A stretch of 64,000 bases of DNA from Luidia sarsii (GCA_949987565.1 OX465118.1:5608538-5672537); one strand, 5' to 3'; positions 24,109-36,590 are shown, counted from the stretch's first letter. The notes: generated by a model not told the origin, from the sequence alone. Numbers and translations are program-made.

Positions 24109-24339
24109 TACAACAAGAACATGGTAGTTGTAGTTGTGTTCAGCTCACTTAATCAGAAATATCTGGATTTATACAAAAATATCTGCAGAATTTGACAGTG
24201 TGTTTGCTGAGAAGAAGATCCTGAAATACACAAATCTGAAAACTAAAAAAAGGTTAATAAAGGGTTTCATGTAATATTTCGATCCCCTACTTCTGATCCC
24301 AGAATTCTGACTTGACGTACCCAGTAAAAGAACATGTAG

Positions 24340-24570
24340 AAAAAGAGGGCAACCCTCAGGGTTCGGTGACCGCAACTCGGCTGCGGCAATCCCATCTTGT
24401 CCACGGAGTACGGCAGCTAGCGGAGCAGCGTGACCTGTCGACCAACCACCGGGCGAGCCACGGCCGACGAACCCTCACTGGCCCGGTCACGCGAGCCGTC
24501 CAAGTCGGACTCCTCGGAACTCGCACAGTAACACCGCTCCTCAAACGGTTCGATTTGTTTTGGTTTTTGT
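24340..24570. other. GC- and CpG-rich islet
   Basis: The segment changes abruptly from AT-rich flanks to GC-rich sequence with frequent CG dinucleotides. Frames stay open on both strands here, which is expected for this composition. It could be a small CpG island, a fragment of a mobile element, or an exon. I recognise no protein in it. Confidence 0.4.
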
Positions 24571-25015
24571 AGAGTGAAAGGTCTAGAGGAGAAACACTGC
24601 AAGCAGAACAGACACGATCAGATAGACTTTGACGACTGACAATTAATCTGATCTTATTCGAAGCTGGGAAGTTATAGACCACGAACGGAAGGGGGTCATT
24701 GGCTTGTCATAGGCTTAGGGTGAGGCCAGGCTGAACGGTGACAAAATGTAACCCCTCTGGAATGGGATCGGCAAACGCACCACGTCCCGTTGCGTTCAGT
24801 TGTGAACGCACAGTGCAGGAAAATCGGACGGAGCAGAGATTTTTTTTATTTTTTTTCATGTTGATCCTACCCCAGATCAAGATTCCAGACGAAGATTCAT
24901 CATGGAAATTGATTAGCATTATTTTGACTACCATGTATAATGTTCATTCACACTATCCTGGATAGAAGAGAAAGTTATAAACTAAAAGCATATAGGCCTA
25001 TAACTATAGGCCTAC

Positions 25016-25830
25016 TTACTTTGGGAACAGGTCAACTCGTACACACTGTACCCAAACCGACTCGTACTCTGACCGACTCGTGCCCATTTTTGTCAACTCG
25101 TACCCGTGCCAACTCGTACCCGTGCCAACTCGTACCCGCACCAACTCGTGCCCGCACCAACTCGTGCCCGCACCAACTCGTACCCGAGCCAACTCGTGCT
25201 CGCATAAAATAATTTTTGTAGTCAATTGAAAAATTGTGTCATCACTTGGACAAAATAAAACAAATTATAACAAAATGGACACATTTTAACAACCAAGGAG
25301 CAAACAAAATAATTTATTTTTTTGAAAGAAAACTTTGACTGAACCGGGACTCAAACCCGAGACCTCTGGATTACCGTACACGCGCTCTACCATCTGAGCT
25401 ATCCAGCCCTTTGGATGGTGGCGGTCCCATATCTCCAGGGATCTCGCCCCGCTTTCATTCGATACGCAAAACAATTGCCCGACTGCCGTAGCCAGGTTTG
25501 CAACATTATTGTTGTGCGTATCGAATGAAAGCGGGGGCGAGATCCCTGGAGATATACGGCAGATCTAGGTTAATACTTCTGACTGGCGCCCCCACCACGG
25601 CAAAGAATAGTTGACTATTAAAAAAAAAAAAAAAAACGTTCCCAGTCAGTTTTCCTTTAATTGTTTGACTTTAAAAGAATTTATTAATTTTAATAGCAAA
25701 CTTAATCACGAGCACGAGTTGGTGCGGGTACGAGTTGGCGCGGGTACGAGTTGGCGCGGGTACGAGTTGGCGCGGGTACGAGTTGGTTGGGCACGAGTTT
25801 GCATGGGTACGAGTTGACTCGAATTCCTAT
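25016..25830. mobile_element. Foldback structure: 16-bp minisatellite arms around SINE halves
   Basis: The left arm (25030-25204) repeats caactcgtacccgcac. The right arm (25705-25825) repeats its reverse complement, gtgcgggtacgagttg. Between the arms is a minus-sense tRNA-SINE head at 25322-25420 and an inverted copy of its leader near 25500-25600. The whole can fold on itself. Confidence 0.8.
25322..25500 (-). mobile_element. tRNA-derived SINE
   Basis: In minus sense it has A-box-like ggatagctcagatggtagag and B-box ggtttgagtcccggtt, with gcgtgtacggtaatccagag between them. This is the best-preserved tRNA-like head in the window. Confidence 0.82.
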
Positions 25831-25864
25831 ATTCCTTACTTTTCCCCTAATAGTAATAAAGTGC

Positions 25865-26070
25865 CGTGAGGAAAACTGACCGGGAAATTTCTTTCGAAAC
25901 AATGCGGGAAAATGGCAAAGAAACTTTGTCTGGACAGGGACTTGAAGTCTTGAACCCGAGACCTCTAGTTGTGCTTGCCAGCTTTCTCACCACCTGAGCT
26001 ATCCAGCCCTTAGATGGCGGCCCTCCCGTATCGGCAGGGTGGGGCGTCAGTCAGAAGCATTCAACTTCAA
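25865..26070 (-). mobile_element. tRNA-derived SINE
   Basis: It has cacctgagctatccagccct and the leader (ggcggccctcccgtatcggc, ggggcgtcagtcagaagcat) in minus sense. Confidence 0.75.
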
Positions 26071-26394
26071 AAGTCAAAACCATTTACTTAGATTTCACAT
26101 TAAATTAACTGGAATAGTTAGGCCTACGGAGATTCCTAATAAAAGCAGTCCCCTAACGTTTCGTGCCAAGCCGGCTGTGACATATCGTCACCTGGATGTA
26201 GATAATAATAATAATAATAAAGTCTCTTTTATATGGCGCATTTCGTAACTGAAAGCCTACCTTATGTAGATCTACAGAAACCGACATGCCGGCCTCAAGT
26301 TTTGCAGCAGCGGCCGGTAATTTTTGTGGGGGGGGGTGTGAACTTGAACACTGTTTCGTAAAATAATATTGATAATTATTACACACCTCTCTCT

Positions 26395-27067
26395 TTGACC
26401 TTTCACCCTCTTGTCACTAATCCCTACCCTACTCCTTGCCCTTCTCTTTGATCTTTCCCCCTCCTCTCACTAATCCCTACCATACTCCTTGCCCTTCCCT
26501 TTGATCTCTCCCTACCAGCTTCACTCTTATTATCCTTTGTTTCTCATCCGTATCCTATTCCCTCTCTCCCCCTTCCTTCGTGTACATGTATCTGTTTTGT
26601 CCTTGTCACTCTGCCTTTGAGAAAGGTCCTGCTAGGATCGAAACGTCAGGCCCACTAAATTTTAAGATTGATAATATTGATTATTCAACACTAGGCTATA
26701 ATCATAACGATCATTGGCACTGTTTTCAGAACACTTTGCTTTATCTCATACTCATAGTAGGTAGACGTTTCGACCAGAAACGTTTGCCTATAATATCGCA
26801 GGCCGTAGGTTCAAAAAGGTTTACGGACATAACTTGGGTGAGCAGTAATTAATTGTAGGCAAGGAGAAATAATTAATGATTATTTGTATTCTATGTAATA
26901 CATGTATTATATCTTTCTAAAATTTAGTGGGCCTGACGTTTCGATCCTAGCAGGACCTTTCCCAAAGGCCTTTGAGAAAGGTCCTGCTAGGATCGAAACG
27001 TCAGGCCCACTAAATTGTAGATTTACATTTTGGTAATTTTAGTCAGTAAGCAGTTTGCAACATTTTT
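26395..27067. mobile_element. Family A element, long copy with a perfect palindrome
   Basis: It includes the extended body (ctttgatctttccccctcct and related), one core at 26610-26660, and a palindrome at 26921-27016. It ends with gtcagtaagcagtttgcaac. This is the fullest example of the family. Confidence 0.8.
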
Positions 27068-27404
27068 GTATATCACCTTAAATGTATTATATCTTTATTA
27101 GGGCTTATAGTCCAGGCCTATAAATTATTTACTAAATTTAATTATATTTACTTAATTAAAGCATATTATCAAATTAAAAAAAATTAACCCTGCATGATGC
27201 TTTTGCAATTACAGTATTACTTATCTTTACTACGGGTGTCTTTCCCCTCAATTTCAGATGGTGAGAGTGCTGCCAGCTGCAGGTAGGCTATATACGCGCA
27301 AAACCAGAGCTCTCTCCGGCGGTTCACGTGCCAATTCAATCCTTTCAAATTTTTAAGCGGTTTTCCAAAAATTCAAACAAAAAAAGGAAATGAAATAATG
27401 ATTA

Positions 27405-27570
27405 AAACATGCATAAATGTTGCAAATTGTTTACTGACTAAAATGACCCAAAATCAATTATAAAAATAAATCGGAGGACCTGACGTTTCGATCCTAGCAG
27501 GACCTTTCTCAAAGGCAGAATAAAAGGTTCTGCTCGGATCGAAACGTCAGGCCCTAATTAATTATTTTTT
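27405..27570. mobile_element. Family A element
   Basis: It has the edge aaatgttgcaaattgtttac, then ggacctgacgtttcgatcct, caggacctttctcaaaggca and an inverted arm ctgctcggatcgaaacgtca. Confidence 0.85.
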
Positions 27571-27877
27571 TAAATTACAAAAATAATATCATTATATAAA
27601 CCTAAAGTCTGTCACAGAAGCTTCTCATGAAGTAGAAAAAGAAATGATATTAGCGCCAAGAGATTGAATTTCTGTAACTCGACTCTTACTGTCTCATGGG
27701 TAAGAATTAATTTTGCGCCCAACATGCTAACAGTTACAGCATTGACACTAATGTGACCAATATTTTGTTTTCACATAATCTATTCACTACGTTTAGGGTT
27801 CATCATAGATCGAAGTAACCACCCAATGTTGTGACCACATTCATTTTTTATAAGGAGTCTTAGGAAACAAATCAACG

Positions 27878-27976
27878 ATGGATGCTGCAGAAGAAGACCC
27901 GGAGATGATCAATGCCGTGTATCTTTTGTGGAAATTGAAACATGAGGGGCCCATAGACATAGAATACAAATAAAAC
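27878..27976 (+). CDS. Short open frame, 32 residues, unknown
   Basis: The frame starts in good context (atcaacgATGG) about 30 bases after a TATA-like ttttataagg. It reads MDAAEEDPEMINAVYLLWKL then KHEGPIDIEYK and stops. Nothing is recognised. It may be the start of a gene or transposase whose rest is gone, or chance. Confidence 0.15.
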
Positions 27977-29504
27977 ACTGTAGCAATGTCAGAGGAAACA
28001 TCATAATGATGACAATATCCTCACAATATAAACAAAGAAACACAGAACAGCACAGTTTGGGTGGACACTGGACACGACTGATGGACATCGTTTTGCACAG
28101 AAAAAAATAAATAAAAACATGTCCCAGATGAGAAAAGAAAATGAAATAAAATGAGTAATGAGGGAGATAAAGAGATACGATATTTACTTGTCCAGGATAA
28201 TAAACAAGTCACCGTACAGGTACACATTTACAGCCTATCCCCTTTTTAATAAAATATTATAATTGTTCAGTATTTTCTCGTTTTTACTTTTTAAAGTTGC
28301 CCACTTTGCAGCGTGTGATTACTGTTCACCGCGGTCTTGCTCTAGCGCCCTCAAGTGTTCACCAATGGGTAGAATCTGGTTCCCTACGTACCTGCTTCCT
28401 GCTCTAAACGCATTCAGAGTGAGGTCCAGGGTACCATACGATCATTTGCTGGAATGCACAGTGTATTATGAGGAACAAGTGGACGACGGAGCAGGTGATA
28501 TTTGATGGGAGTGGGTGGATCTTGATCGCAGTGTCTTCGTGTGTGGTTTCATCCGATCAGCGTCTCCTTCAATGTCCCTTGTCTTGTTGTCTTGATTGTC
28601 AAAGGCGGTAAGTTTGCATTCTTAATATGAGTATGACATTGCAGTTTCCTTACTGTAACACAGCTGTAGCTTTACAAAAATACAAATTCGCATCCTCCTC
28701 GGCAAAACGTGTGATTCACTATAAAATAAGTATAAATTATTTGTTTATTGTGCCCATTTGTGGTGTATTCAATCTATTTCACCTTTCGGCAAGGAGGCAA
28801 GACCAGCTAGGGTGTTACTTTCACTGCTTTCAGTGTATTTACATTATTTACTGTCTTGTAGTTGCTGCTATTTGCTGTATGAACGTCCTGTTCAATATAA
28901 AAACTGACAAAGTTGCTAACAATATTAACAAACCCCAAAACTGCATCATGTTCATTGTACAGTACATCATATAGCTAGTATGATGACTTGTATAGATTAG
29001 TCATGTACAGAACTAAGGCAATGACAATGTACAGTAACTCTATGAGTTTTCGCAGTATTATTGTACAGTAACATAACATTTATTAACATTGTAAGTTGTA
29101 TAGGCCTACTTCGAATTAGAAGCACACATTATTTCGCTGGTTTGTGTAAAATACATGTACATGTACATTGTACAGCAAAATGATAGTTGAAATTGAATAA
29201 GTTCCACATTTTTTCTCACGGAAAATAGCAGTAGGCAGTATCCAAATGTTTTCTTCTTTGCAGAAATTAAAAACTGAGAAAAAATTGTTTAAAAAAAAAT
29301 CCTTTTTTGCAGCTTAAAATATTGTTACTAATGTTTGCCTATTTAAATCGAACTCTTTGAGAATAAATGATCATTCCAGTGTGGGTTCTCAATATTCATG
29401 TTGATAATTTCACTAGTTTTTTGAAAAGTGAGCACCGCTTTGAATATTCAGTGTGGGTTGAGAAAGTGGTTACCAAAGATCTTATAGCGGGCAAAGCGCG
29501 CAAG

Positions 29505-29597
29505 ATGGATTTCTCTGAGCAAAAGGTGAAGTACTCACTGGATGCCATTTTAGGAAGCAACAGAATCTGTCATCTGCTTTCGGTGCTCCGAAAATGA
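29505..29597 (+). CDS. Open frame with eh1-like motif YSLDAILG
   Basis: The frame has a good start context (gcaagATGG) and reads MDFSEQKVKYSLDAILGSNR then ICHLLSVLRK. The octapeptide YSLDAILG resembles the eh1/octapeptide repressor motif found near the N-terminus of several paired-class homeobox proteins. No homeodomain was seen in the window. A donor-like aag/gtgaag lies just before the motif, so the splice model is unclear. Confidence 0.2.
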   Translation: MDFSEQKVKYSLDAILGSNRICHLLSVLRK

Positions 29598-30224
29598 AGC
29601 AGGAAAGTCACAAACAGTATCAAAGATACAACTTTTTATGCTTGAACAGAATGTGATAACTTTCGATGTGATTTGACCACGAAATGGAGAGAATGCGTGT
29701 GACTTTGCTTACTAAGATGGCGCTCGGATGCGTGTGATCTCGTGTGTGATCTCATGATGAAGTGGCTGCTGTGTATCGTTCGTCCGAATGACTTACAAGT
29801 GGAATATGCTCCAATGCTAGCAGATTTCCGATTGTCTACAAAATTCTGTGGAATGTTACGGTTTTCATCTATAACTGTGACCCTGCTTATGAGAATGACC
29901 CTGGTAGAATCTAAGCATCAGGTCTTCTTAACTTGTTGAGTTTCTGTCTTGATATCGTTTTTTGGTGTTTTGGTGCGCAGAAGATTGCACTCTCTCCATG
30001 ACAATTACTCTGTAGAATTCCAAAGTGACCTTTTTATAAAAACGCAGTGGCTGTTGTTACGGCAGTCGTCCGTTTGGTTCCCTGACTTCACAGTATTTGT
30101 CAGGATGATTAGCTCTTGGAACTAGACTATCAGCTAATAGACTGGTTCAACTAGCCTGCAATGCTGACGAAATACAATCAAGTCAGGGAACCACGTCAAG
30201 TCAGGGACTGCCGCAACAACAGCC

Positions 30225-30385
30225 ACTGCGTTATAAAAAATAGGAGGACCTGACATTTTCCTGACATTTTCATCCTTTTCAATTACCGGTAAGCAGAAAT
30301 GTCCTGCTAGGATCAAAACGGCAGGCCTTCCTAATTTTTGATATAAATTTGCTTTTTGATCATTTTAGTCAGTAAGCACCTTTTA
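30225..30385. mobile_element. Family A element
   Basis: It has aggaggacctgacattttcc, gtcctgctaggatcaaaacg and the edge ttagtcagtaagcacc. Confidence 0.75.
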
Positions 30386-30889
30386 TCGTTGGAAAAGTGT
30401 TCTTTGTCATTATTATAATATGCCACTTACATACATGCATGGTGAATAATAATTGCAGAAGTAGGCCTATTGTAACTGGATCTCAGTGTACATGATACAG
30501 TAGTACAGACAGTACATGTACATGTACATGTCATGTTGAAGTACATGTAGCACACCTACAATACATGACGTACGTAGCACTTGACATCCACTGTTTTACA
30601 GCCCATTATCAAACCACGTGTGTGTCAGTGTGTGACCAAAATAATTACAAATTTTACAATTATGGGAATGATACTGATCATAGGCTAGTATGTTATTCCA
30701 GAGAGCATGGTACATGTGTACATGTACATGTACCGATGTATGTGTAACATGTACATTGTACATTGTAGGTATCAATTATACTTTTAACACTTGATACAAA
30801 TAAAGCAACACAACTCCCAGATTGGTAAGACTGCGGGCTGCAGCATCCGGGTCAATTGACCCCACTTTAATTACTTCTGTTCACTTCTT

Positions 30890-30962
30890 TTTCAATTCTT
30901 TCTTTCTTTCTGTCTTTCTTTCAGTTCTTTCTTTCGTTCTTTCAATTCTTTCGTTTCTTTAC
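30890..30962. repeat. TTTC-rich microsatellite
   Basis: These are imperfect runs of ctttctttc and its variants. Confidence 0.85.
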
Positions 30963-31699
30963 AATAATAACAAGGTTATGAACCTGTAAGAAACTATGGA
31001 TGCTGTGTTGGTGGCCAGATACGAAAACCCACACAAACCGTATAGGAAAATTGTGGGAACGTAAACATGATCTATGCGGGCCAACGCTTTCAGGCTAAGC
31101 TAGCAATCCGACCAAATAAGTGTTGACTGTCACGTAAACGGCTCTCCGAAAAATAGGACAAAAAATCAATCCCTTTTCATAGAATGTGTACAAATAGTTC
31201 TAAATTAATCTTTAAAATATAAAGTAAATCTGCCATCGTAACACCCTTGTTGATTATTCGAATCTAATGATACTGATAAGGACAATAAATACCATTTACT
31301 TGCTTCAATCGCATATGATACTTTTTCATAATTCCATTCACTGTATCATTTTTTAACGATAATACACTACTCGTATTTCAGCGTGTGTCCTTCGTTGCAG
31401 TCTAGCCTGAAGTGATTTCGCCCGCTAGCCACACCTTATTCAAATTGAAATTGCGGGCAAAACCAGTGAACCATGCATCCGTTACGTAACAAGTATGTTA
31501 AATCAGGTGAACTTTTTTTTAGATCTTGTTTAGGGTCAAAGGTCAAATAAATATGATTGGTCACGTGTGTGATGTCACACGAAAACATGTTATTATTTTT
31601 TTTAATTCACCTTGTAAAGCCCGTGAATTCTAGGGCTACTGGTAGAATAATTATTTCTTTAAAAGACATGCATTGTAGATCTTTGAGTAAGAAAACAAA

Positions 31700-31820
31700 A
31701 ACCAATAGGAATGATACACTGTATCTCACAGGTACATGTGTCGTTTTAATGTACCGGTAAAATTCCTTTATTTCATCACGTCTGGGTGTGGCATTTTGGT
31801 TCATTTTTCAAAGAAGGCCC
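31700..31820 (+). repeat. Dispersed repeat E, uninterrupted copy
   Basis: It has aaccaataggaatgatacac, tatctcacagg, then cacgtctgggtgtggcattt and tggttcatttttcaaagaag. It serves as the empty site for the SINE-interrupted copy at 16062. Confidence 0.75.
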
Positions 31821-32469
31821 CACTGTATCAACTATCAAGTTACCTGGTACATGTATGTATGTATACATCATGTACAGTGCAGACATACATTTATAAGCGT
31901 TTATGAGATGGTACAGTAATTGGACTACACAGGCAGAATTAAGGGCTTGAGATTTACTGTAATTTTCCCTCGCTCCCTTCTGCATTTTGATTTGCCACCA
32001 CCAACTCATCCCCTTGCCTTTTTGTTAAGTTTGATTCATTCTGGGCCCCCAAAACCCCTTAAAAAAACACCAAATGGGACAAACGCCCCGGATTGGATTT
32101 CACAAAGACTTACAAAATACGTATACATTGCAACTCAACTCACAGCCGACAACTCATCGTAAGATACATGTAGGCCATGTGGTATCTGCTCATCACTCCC
32201 TGCGGTATGCTTAGTTTTGTGTAACAACGAGTTTGAATTCAACGTCTGGGTTTGCACAGCTTGCAAATAATTCACGGGCACTGTTGCATCTGCGTACACG
32301 TATTTGTTGACGTCTCTAGAAGTGGACATGAAATGTGGCACGTCTGATTAGAAAGAAAAAGAGCAACTCATGGCATGCTGCGTCACAATTTCATGTGGTG
32401 ACGTTACTGACGTGGTGTGCATTCACTGTCTTTGTCCTAACCCTGAGTTGGAAAGATTTGTCTCTCCTG

Positions 32470-32600
32470 ACAATGGGCACAGGAGTACACAGTTAATACA
32501 CACTGCCCGAAATGTTGAGTTACTGGCTATTTTCAGAGCTAGACCCCATCTTAAAAGAGATGTGTGCCATGGTGTCAATCACGCAAACATCATGTTATAT
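32470..32600 (+). mobile_element. Family B fragment
   Basis: It has aatacacactgcccgaaatg, ttgagttactggctattttc and agagatgtgtgccatggtgt in the family B order. Confidence 0.75.
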
Positions 32601-32649
32601 GTATGATGCAATGCGGTACCTGCAGCTATACATGTGTACATTAATCAAA

Positions 32650-32830
32650 TCTGCCACATGACCTCGATCAGCTCGGTGGTCAAGTGGTTAAGACGTCTGC
32701 ACTAGAAAGGGGGAGTCGCAGGTTTGAATACCGCCCAAGCTGCCTGATATTTTTTCATCAGGCATCAGGCAAATTACTGAGCTCTCAAGTGCTTACAGTA
32801 TTACAGTACCTTGAGCAGGGCAAACCATCA
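32650..32830 (+). mobile_element. Second tRNA-derived SINE family
   Basis: It has gctcggtggtcaagtggtta, agacgtctgcactagaaagg, B-box gcaggtttgaatacc and the catcaggcatcaggcaaa tail. Confidence 0.78.
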
Positions 32831-32867
32831 TTGAATTGTTTTTATTCATCAGTGAAAGTTGAGACAA

Positions 32868-33339
32868 AAGCCGTGTCCGCACTGGACTTATTTTTTTACC
32901 GAGCCCGTGGGTAACATTCCAATGGGTAAATCTTCCCGGCGTCCGCACTTGGACTTTTCGACTCGGGTAAACTAACCGAGACGATGGGTAAAACTAACCG
33001 ACTCATGTACATGTGCATGTACTGTAGGTACACAAACACGTTGTTACCCTGTGCCCGCACGAGTCTTGCATACTGTAACGTAACGTGCGGGGCGCTGGAT
33101 GTGGTTTTTTACCGAGTCGTTTACCGAGACGTCGTGTCCGGATTGGACTTATCGACTCGGTTAAACTGACCTGGTCAATTTAAACGGGCAGAAGTTGGTC
33201 GGTTAAACTACCCATTGGAGTCGGGTAAGTTACCTGGGAGGAAAACTTCCTGGGCTGTCCGCACTGGACTTAAAATGATCAATTTACCCATTTGCTCGGT
33301 TAGTTTACCCATTTTAAGTCCAGTGCGGACGCGGCTTAA
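32868..33339. mobile_element. Family D TIR element, copy 1
   Basis: The left end AAGCCGTGTCCGCACTGGAC matches the reverse complement of the right end (gtccagtgcggacgcggctt) with one mismatch. A TTAA is kept at the right end and lost at the left. Confidence 0.85.
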
Positions 33340-33659
33340 CACTGCTATCTTAACACAGTCACCCCCAACCCTACACCTGTACCTGATACCCCAAATAACT
33401 AACAATAACAACCATGTTTGATTTACAAAGTGTACGGGCTATTATACAAACTACACTGTACATGTTTGGTTTGAACTTAGTTGTAGTGCTTCAGTCATAG
33501 TGGTATTGTGAAGGTTTGTGTTTCATTGCTTCAAATGTTCAGCAGGTACAATAGTACAACATGTACAATGTATTTGGAGATATACCGGTAGTTGTATATA
33601 GTGGTCTTCATTGTGATACGGGCTTAGACTGGTAAAAGGCTAGGGTTGTATTCACTCAT

Positions 33660-33985
33660 GCACTTAGTGGAAGATTTGTGGCGACTATGATGATGTACAT
33701 GTAACAGATCTCTTTTGACTTTGCCTTTGAGAAAGGTCCTGCTAGGATAGAAACGTCAGGCCCTTGAACTTTTGAGATTCATGTATTGCAGGTCATTTTA
33801 GTCAGTGAGCAGTTTGGAACAGTTTTTTTTAAATAAATTTTCCTTATGTTAACATCTCTTTTTTTGAGACGGAGTGTGGCTCTGAAAAGAGCTGGTAACT
33901 CAACATTTCAGGCAGTGTCACTGTGTGTACTCCCGTAGTCAGGAGTCAGTAGTCAGGAGTCTGCTGGATTCCAACTATCATCGGT
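33660..33985 (-). mobile_element. Family B element split by a family A fragment
   Basis: Family B runs from tagtggaagatttgtggcga to acagatctctttt, then family A (ttgagaaaggtcctgctagg to gtcagtgagcagtttggaac). Family B then resumes at gtggctctgaaaagagctgg. This gives the order of insertion: A is younger than B here. Confidence 0.75.
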
Positions 33986-34439
33986 GCTTATTATTATAAA
34001 TGTACAGTTTATATGGCTTATGCTCAGGCACTTGTGCCATAGATAGTATATTGTATACCTGTACATTGGTCCCACTGGGGCAGTGGTAACAAAAACAAAT
34101 CTGCTGTAGACTCCCTAGACTGCACACACATTTCTCTTTAACTCTGTGACAAGATAACTTGCCCATCACTGGAGGTGATGGCATTGTGTGAAAACCGGGG
34201 CTGACTCTGGGGCTGACCACACACCCAGGACCTAGGGGAGCTTAGTGGGTGTGTTTCTTGGTTGTTTTTTTTCGGGATTGAAGCAGGTCATGAAATGATG
34301 TTACTGCTCTGGTGGACCAGGCTCAGTCATTAGGGCAAGTTAGTAATGCCGGTCTACAAAAATGAATATTGTACTTGTAGTACACTCAATCAAACTGGAC
34401 ACTTGACTAGTAGACCATACATGTATACCCTTACATACA

Positions 34440-35100
34440 TGTACTACATGTACATGTGCAGTCTTCCAACGACGGGCAGATACACTGTACATGTACATGT
34501 ACGAGTGCGCACTGCCTGAAATGTTTAGTAATTACATGTACCGGTACTGGCTCTTTTCAGAGCCACCCTCCTTTTCACAAGAGTTGATTACATGTACTGT
34601 ACATGGTGTCACTACAAACCTGCTTTGTATACTTTTGTACATGTATTCTATGTACATGTACCATGTGTATCGGTACACGTCTCCCACCGTATAAAACTTC
34701 AAATGTTATCCAGTACTGTACATGTACAGTTGTACATTGTACACGTGTACGTATACAGTTGTACTCTATAATTATGTACAATTGTCAATGTACACATGTA
34801 CTGTACATGGCATGTACTTGCGCTTGGTAGGTGAATGCACAAAATGCACATGTCTATGTCCGTACATGTACACACATGTACATGTACATGGACATGTATA
34901 CATACATGTACATGTACATGGCACACTGTACATGTATGTGCATGTATAAATGCACATTGACAAAAGTGACAGATTGTGTATAATAATGTACATGTAAGTA
35001 CAGTGTACATCTGCAGAGGTCCATGTACATGTACATGTACATGTACACTGTAGACATACATGTACATGTACATATATACATCATCATGTACATGTACATG
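34440..35100. repeat. TACATG hexamer arrays with an embedded family B copy
   Basis: There are dense tacatg runs, longest near 34860-34920 and 35020-35100. A family B copy with tacatggtgtcactacaaac lies at about 34455-34640. The array ends exactly at the TA flank of the 1-kb TIR element. Confidence 0.88.
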
Positions 35101-35102
35101 TA

Positions 35103-36126
35103 TCCTCCAATAACCGTTTTTCGACGATATAAGGACTTTTCTTCAAACTGAACAATGTGGACGAAAGTATCACACTAAAAGAGGTCTCAGTCACTTTCTC
35201 CACACCACAGACTATTAGAATAATCATAGAGAAGGTTGATCAAGCCTGTCACTTCCGTAAGATTACCCGGTTTTGTTGACGTCCGCGGCACACCGCGCAG
35301 TAAGCATCGTCACCTATTTTCGTCAGTGGTATTTAGTAAGGATTCCAAGTGTAGCCAAACGCAAAATAAATTCTTAAATTAACTCAAAATGCTGTGTGGC
35401 ACTGTAAAATTCTTCCCTGTATGTTTTTTTGTGTTCATCTTTGGGTTTTTTTTTTTGACACTGCTTCTAACACTTTCCTCAAATCATTCGTAATTTATGC
35501 TTAAAACGTATTGGTCTTGTTGATGTCTTCTTTTTGTGACGTTTAAAAAAAATTCACTGCTTCTTCAGTTATGACCTTTCCCAATGTCACTCCAGAGACA
35601 CATTTCCTCCTTCTTGGTACTTTCTCTAGCTGCCCTTTTATTTTTTTCATTTTTTATAAAAGCCTATTGGGCCAGGTTACTTTTTGTCTTTAAATAATAA
35701 TAAAACATACATTGTATATTTAAAAAAATTATATAAGCGAGACGCCCTATAGGAGCCTCCATAGTTTTTACCCAGAGCGGACTGCCTCAAGTTGCGTGAT
35801 ATATTTTTTTTCTACGGATGTTGGGGTTTATTATGGCACACTCAGATTTTTTTTAGGAACAACAGTAAAGAAAACTGGAGCTTCGAAGCAACTGCCAATT
35901 TTGTACCTAGGAAAATAGACCCCAAAAGAGCAACTTTTTGAATCACACGAGTTTAGCCTACTGCAAAAGCCTTAACTTTCCACATTTTCGGTGACGGACA
36001 AGAGCAGGAAACAAACTGTAAGATACGAAGTCTCAATTCGTTATACGGAGTTGTTTTCATCGTGCGATGTGAGTTAGAAGGCTAAGCGTCGAAAACGTGT
36101 AGCGTCGAAAACGGGGGTTCCCACGA
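35103..36126. mobile_element. 1-kb TIR element, copy 2, flanked by TA
   Basis: It is near-identical to 23092-24108 across its length, with small indels (a shortened block near 35548). Its left edge interrupts a tacatg array, so the insertion is younger than the array. Confidence 0.88.
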
Positions 36127-36389
36127 TATGTTTATATTGTACATTATACATTTGCATATATATATTTCTGTCTGCCAAAGATGGGATGATGGTAATTTGC
36201 CACTGAATAATTTATTGAATTTATTATCACCGCCAAGGGAATTGAAATTGGGAAATTTGTGTCATCATAGTGCACAGTCACTAATGACTAATTAGTGCAC
36301 TGTGTAATTTGTAAACATATGGTTTGAGCACAAATTTGAGGGAAAAGCCATGAAATAACGACTGTATGTAATATTGTAACATTAGTCTA

Positions 36390-36590
36390 GGTACATGTAC
36401 ATACATACAGTGTACAGTACATACTGTACTGTACATTGTACGTTTGTAGACTTTGTACTGTACATTATGATACATACCGGTAATGTAGGCCTAATGTACA
36501 CATAGTGTACATGTACTGTACGTGTACTGTACAGTACACGTACACGTACATGTACTACTGTAGGTAGGCCTACTGTACATGTAGATGTGA
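36390..36590. repeat. TACATG/GTACAGTAC-rich stretch
   Basis: Short palindromic words (gtacatgtac, gtacagtac, gtacacgtac) dominate. No gene is seen. Confidence 0.8.

Noticed and set aside
25322..25420. A possible true tRNA gene in minus sense
   Set aside because: The A and B boxes are good, but the same head with the same non-tRNA leader and tail recurs many times. It is a SINE head, and a cloverleaf acceptor stem is not evident.
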